The notes under the pieces: model-generated
Told to the model about the DNA's origin: nothing
Databases searched by the model: none
The model's input: the letters and a program-made list of their open reading frames with translations, nothing else
Made by a program: the position numbers and the translations under genes
From: CAYHWW01 sp964360145
GTDB taxonomy: Bacteria; Bdellovibrionota; UBA1018; CAYHWW01
Direction of reading: 5' to 3'
NCBI GenBank assembly: GCA_964360145.1
Contig: CAYHWW010000107.1
Location: forward strand, 1 to 11,398
DNA length: 11,398 nt
In this document: piece after piece, positions 10,326 to 11,398 of the stretch
Layout of the letters: every line of letters begins with the position of its first letter
Position numbering within the stretch: position 1 is the first letter of the stretch

Positions 10326-11393
10326 ATGACCCGCTCTCTTGCTGCGCGCAAGCCCACTGATGAGGCCACCTCCTCTCAGCAGCTCATCGCTGCCATCGAC
10401 CGCTATTATGCCGATCTCAATCAAGCGGTTCGCGAAGGAACACCCTATTTAGCGGTGCCCATCGACCTCATCCGAGTGGATCGCATCCCCGACGTCGCCC
10501 TCTTTCTACCCTCGGAAAACGGCGCCCCCCCCAAGGTGTTCCGCCCCGCTGGCCTCTACATGAGCCAGATCGAGATCGACACCCTCGCGAGCAACGGCGT
10601 CACCAGTCTCCTCATCGCCATCTACGACGCCAATCCATTCACCGGCTACGTGGAAGGGGTGCTCACGGAGCTGCCGCCCTCAAGCCACATCGCTGACGAG
10701 AAAAAAGTGCAGCTCCTCCGCAGCAATGCCATCAGCGTCATGCAGGATATTTTGAACTCGCCCACCCCCGAGAACATCGAGCGCGGCACGAAGACGGTGA
10801 CCGGTTTCGTCTATGTCCTCATGAAGGACCCCCGCGCCTATGGCATGCTGCTCTCCCTCTCAAGCCACGATCACTACACGCTCCAACACTCCGTGGGCGT
10901 GAGCACCAACGCCATCATCCTTGCTCACAAGCTGGGCATCCAGGATGAGAGGGCCCTCATTGAAGTGGGAGTGGGCGCCCTCATCCACGACATCGGAAAG
11001 ACCAAGGTGCCCACCGAGATCATCAATAAGAAGGGGCCCCTGGATGAAGCCGAATGGGCCATCATGAAGCAGCACTCCCGCTTCGGCTATGAGCTCATCA
11101 AGGATAACCCCAATGTGGGAATGCGCGCCAAGCTCGCCGTGCTCCAACACCATGAAGAGCCCGCGGGCACCGGCTACCCCCTGGGCCTGAAGAGCGAGCA
11201 GATCGATCTCTATGCGAAGATCGTCACCTTGGCCGACATCTACAACGCACTCACCACGGATCGGTCCTACTCCACGGCAAAACCACCGTTCGAAGCCTTC
11301 AAGTTGATCCGGGATAAGCTTTCACACAAAATTGACCACGCGCTTTTCGAACAGCTGGTGATGATCTACGGCGGGACGAAGCCCAGCAGCTGA
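10326..11393 (+). CDS. HD-GYP domain protein, probable c-di-GMP phosphodiesterase
   Basis: With ATG 10326 the protein has 355 residues; an in-frame TTG at 10284 would add 14. The N-terminal part (about 20-120, beginning near YLAVPIDLIRVDRIPDVALFLP) is an unassigned domain rich in hydrophobic strands. A helical linker leads to the HD-GYP domain (about 165-350). HD-GYP landmarks are LQHSVGVS (His188), LIHDIGK (His221, Asp222), KQHSRFGYEL (His250), LQHHEEPAGTGYP (His275, His276, Glu277, GYP at 283-285) and LADIYNALTTDRSY (Asp304). These are the metal ligands and the GYP motif of enzymes that hydrolyse c-di-GMP. The usual HHExxDGxGYP has Ala in place of Asp before G. It lacks a membrane segment and receiver domain, so it is cytoplasmic, with signal input perhaps from the N-terminal part. 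Stop at 11391-11393; nothing can be said of the last five bases. Confidence 0.92.
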   Translation: MTRSLAARKPTDEATSSQQLIAAIDRYYADLNQAVREGTPYLAVPIDLIRVDRIPDVALFLPSENGAPPKVFRPAGLYMSQIEIDTLASNGVTSLLIAIYDANPFTGYVEGVLTELPPSSHIADEKKVQLLRSNAISVMQDILNSPTPENIERGTKTVTGFVYVLMKDPRAYGMLLSLSSHDHYTLQHSVGVSTNAIILAHKLGIQDERALIEVGVGALIHDIGKTKVPTEIINKKGPLDEAEWAIMKQHSRFGYELIKDNPNVGMRAKLAVLQHHEEPAGTGYPLGLKSEQIDLYAKIVTLADIYNALTTDRSYSTAKPPFEAFKLIRDKLSHKIDHALFEQLVMIYGGTKPSS

Positions 11394-11398
11394 GGCTC

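Overview
The window reads as an accessory or lightly conserved chromosomal region of a Gram-negative bacterium with fairly high GC. The evidence for a Gram-negative is two lipobox lipoproteins, several Sec-type signal peptides, an LptA/OstA-like periplasmic protein and an HD-GYP signalling protein. The many exported, cysteine-containing orphans and unusual domain fusions would suit Bdellovibrionota or a related predatory or deltaproteobacteria-like lineage, but this is an inference from style; there is no rRNA or other marker here. I see no tRNA, rRNA, CRISPR array, transposase or phage gene.

Left part (1-2629): a cysteine-rich lipoprotein (minus strand) and an exported subtilisin-like S8 serine protease (minus strand, catalytic Asp/His/Ser all present) lie head-to-tail. 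A second serine-rich lipoprotein diverges from the protease across about 300 bases that contain a nested inverted repeat and AT-rich promoter DNA. Centre-left (2649-4703): a structured leader precedes a probable two-gene operon encoding a 115-residue orphan and a 513-residue cytoplasmic protein. The latter has a very long coiled coil ending in a small-heat-shock (alpha-crystallin/Hsp20) domain. A secreted orphan (4730-5653, minus) converges on it.

Centre (5779-7823): a two-gene, tightly spaced unit encodes a membrane or exported protein with a perfect RanBP2-type zinc finger plus a second four-cysteine ribbon, followed by an exported protein with a probable papain-like (NlpC/P60-type) Cys/His arrangement. 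Next (7835-8843) comes a compact toxin-antitoxin-like module. It has a sigma70-type promoter overlapped by a 16-bp palindrome, an apparently leaderless Fic AMP-transferase gene carrying its own class II inhibitory motif, and, overlapping by 4 bases, a Phd/YefM-like gene with a strong ribosome site. The Phd-like domain is at the C-terminus, opposite to normal Phd.

Right part (8849-11393): a secreted protein made of two copies of a six-cysteine repeat (minus), a one-domain LptA/OstA-like protein diverging from it, a small 81-residue orphan behind a perfect TATAAT box, and a c-di-GMP phosphodiesterase-type HD-GYP protein with a divergent N-terminal half and an altered HHExxDGxGYP motif.

The most interesting points are the Fic/Phd-like module with reversed gene order, reversed antitoxin domain order and a leaderless, self-inhibited toxin; the coiled-coil/Hsp20 fusion; the eukaryote-like RanBP2 finger on an exported protein; and a recurring pattern in which three genes without Shine-Dalgarno sites have a -10-like hexamer exactly six bases before ATG.
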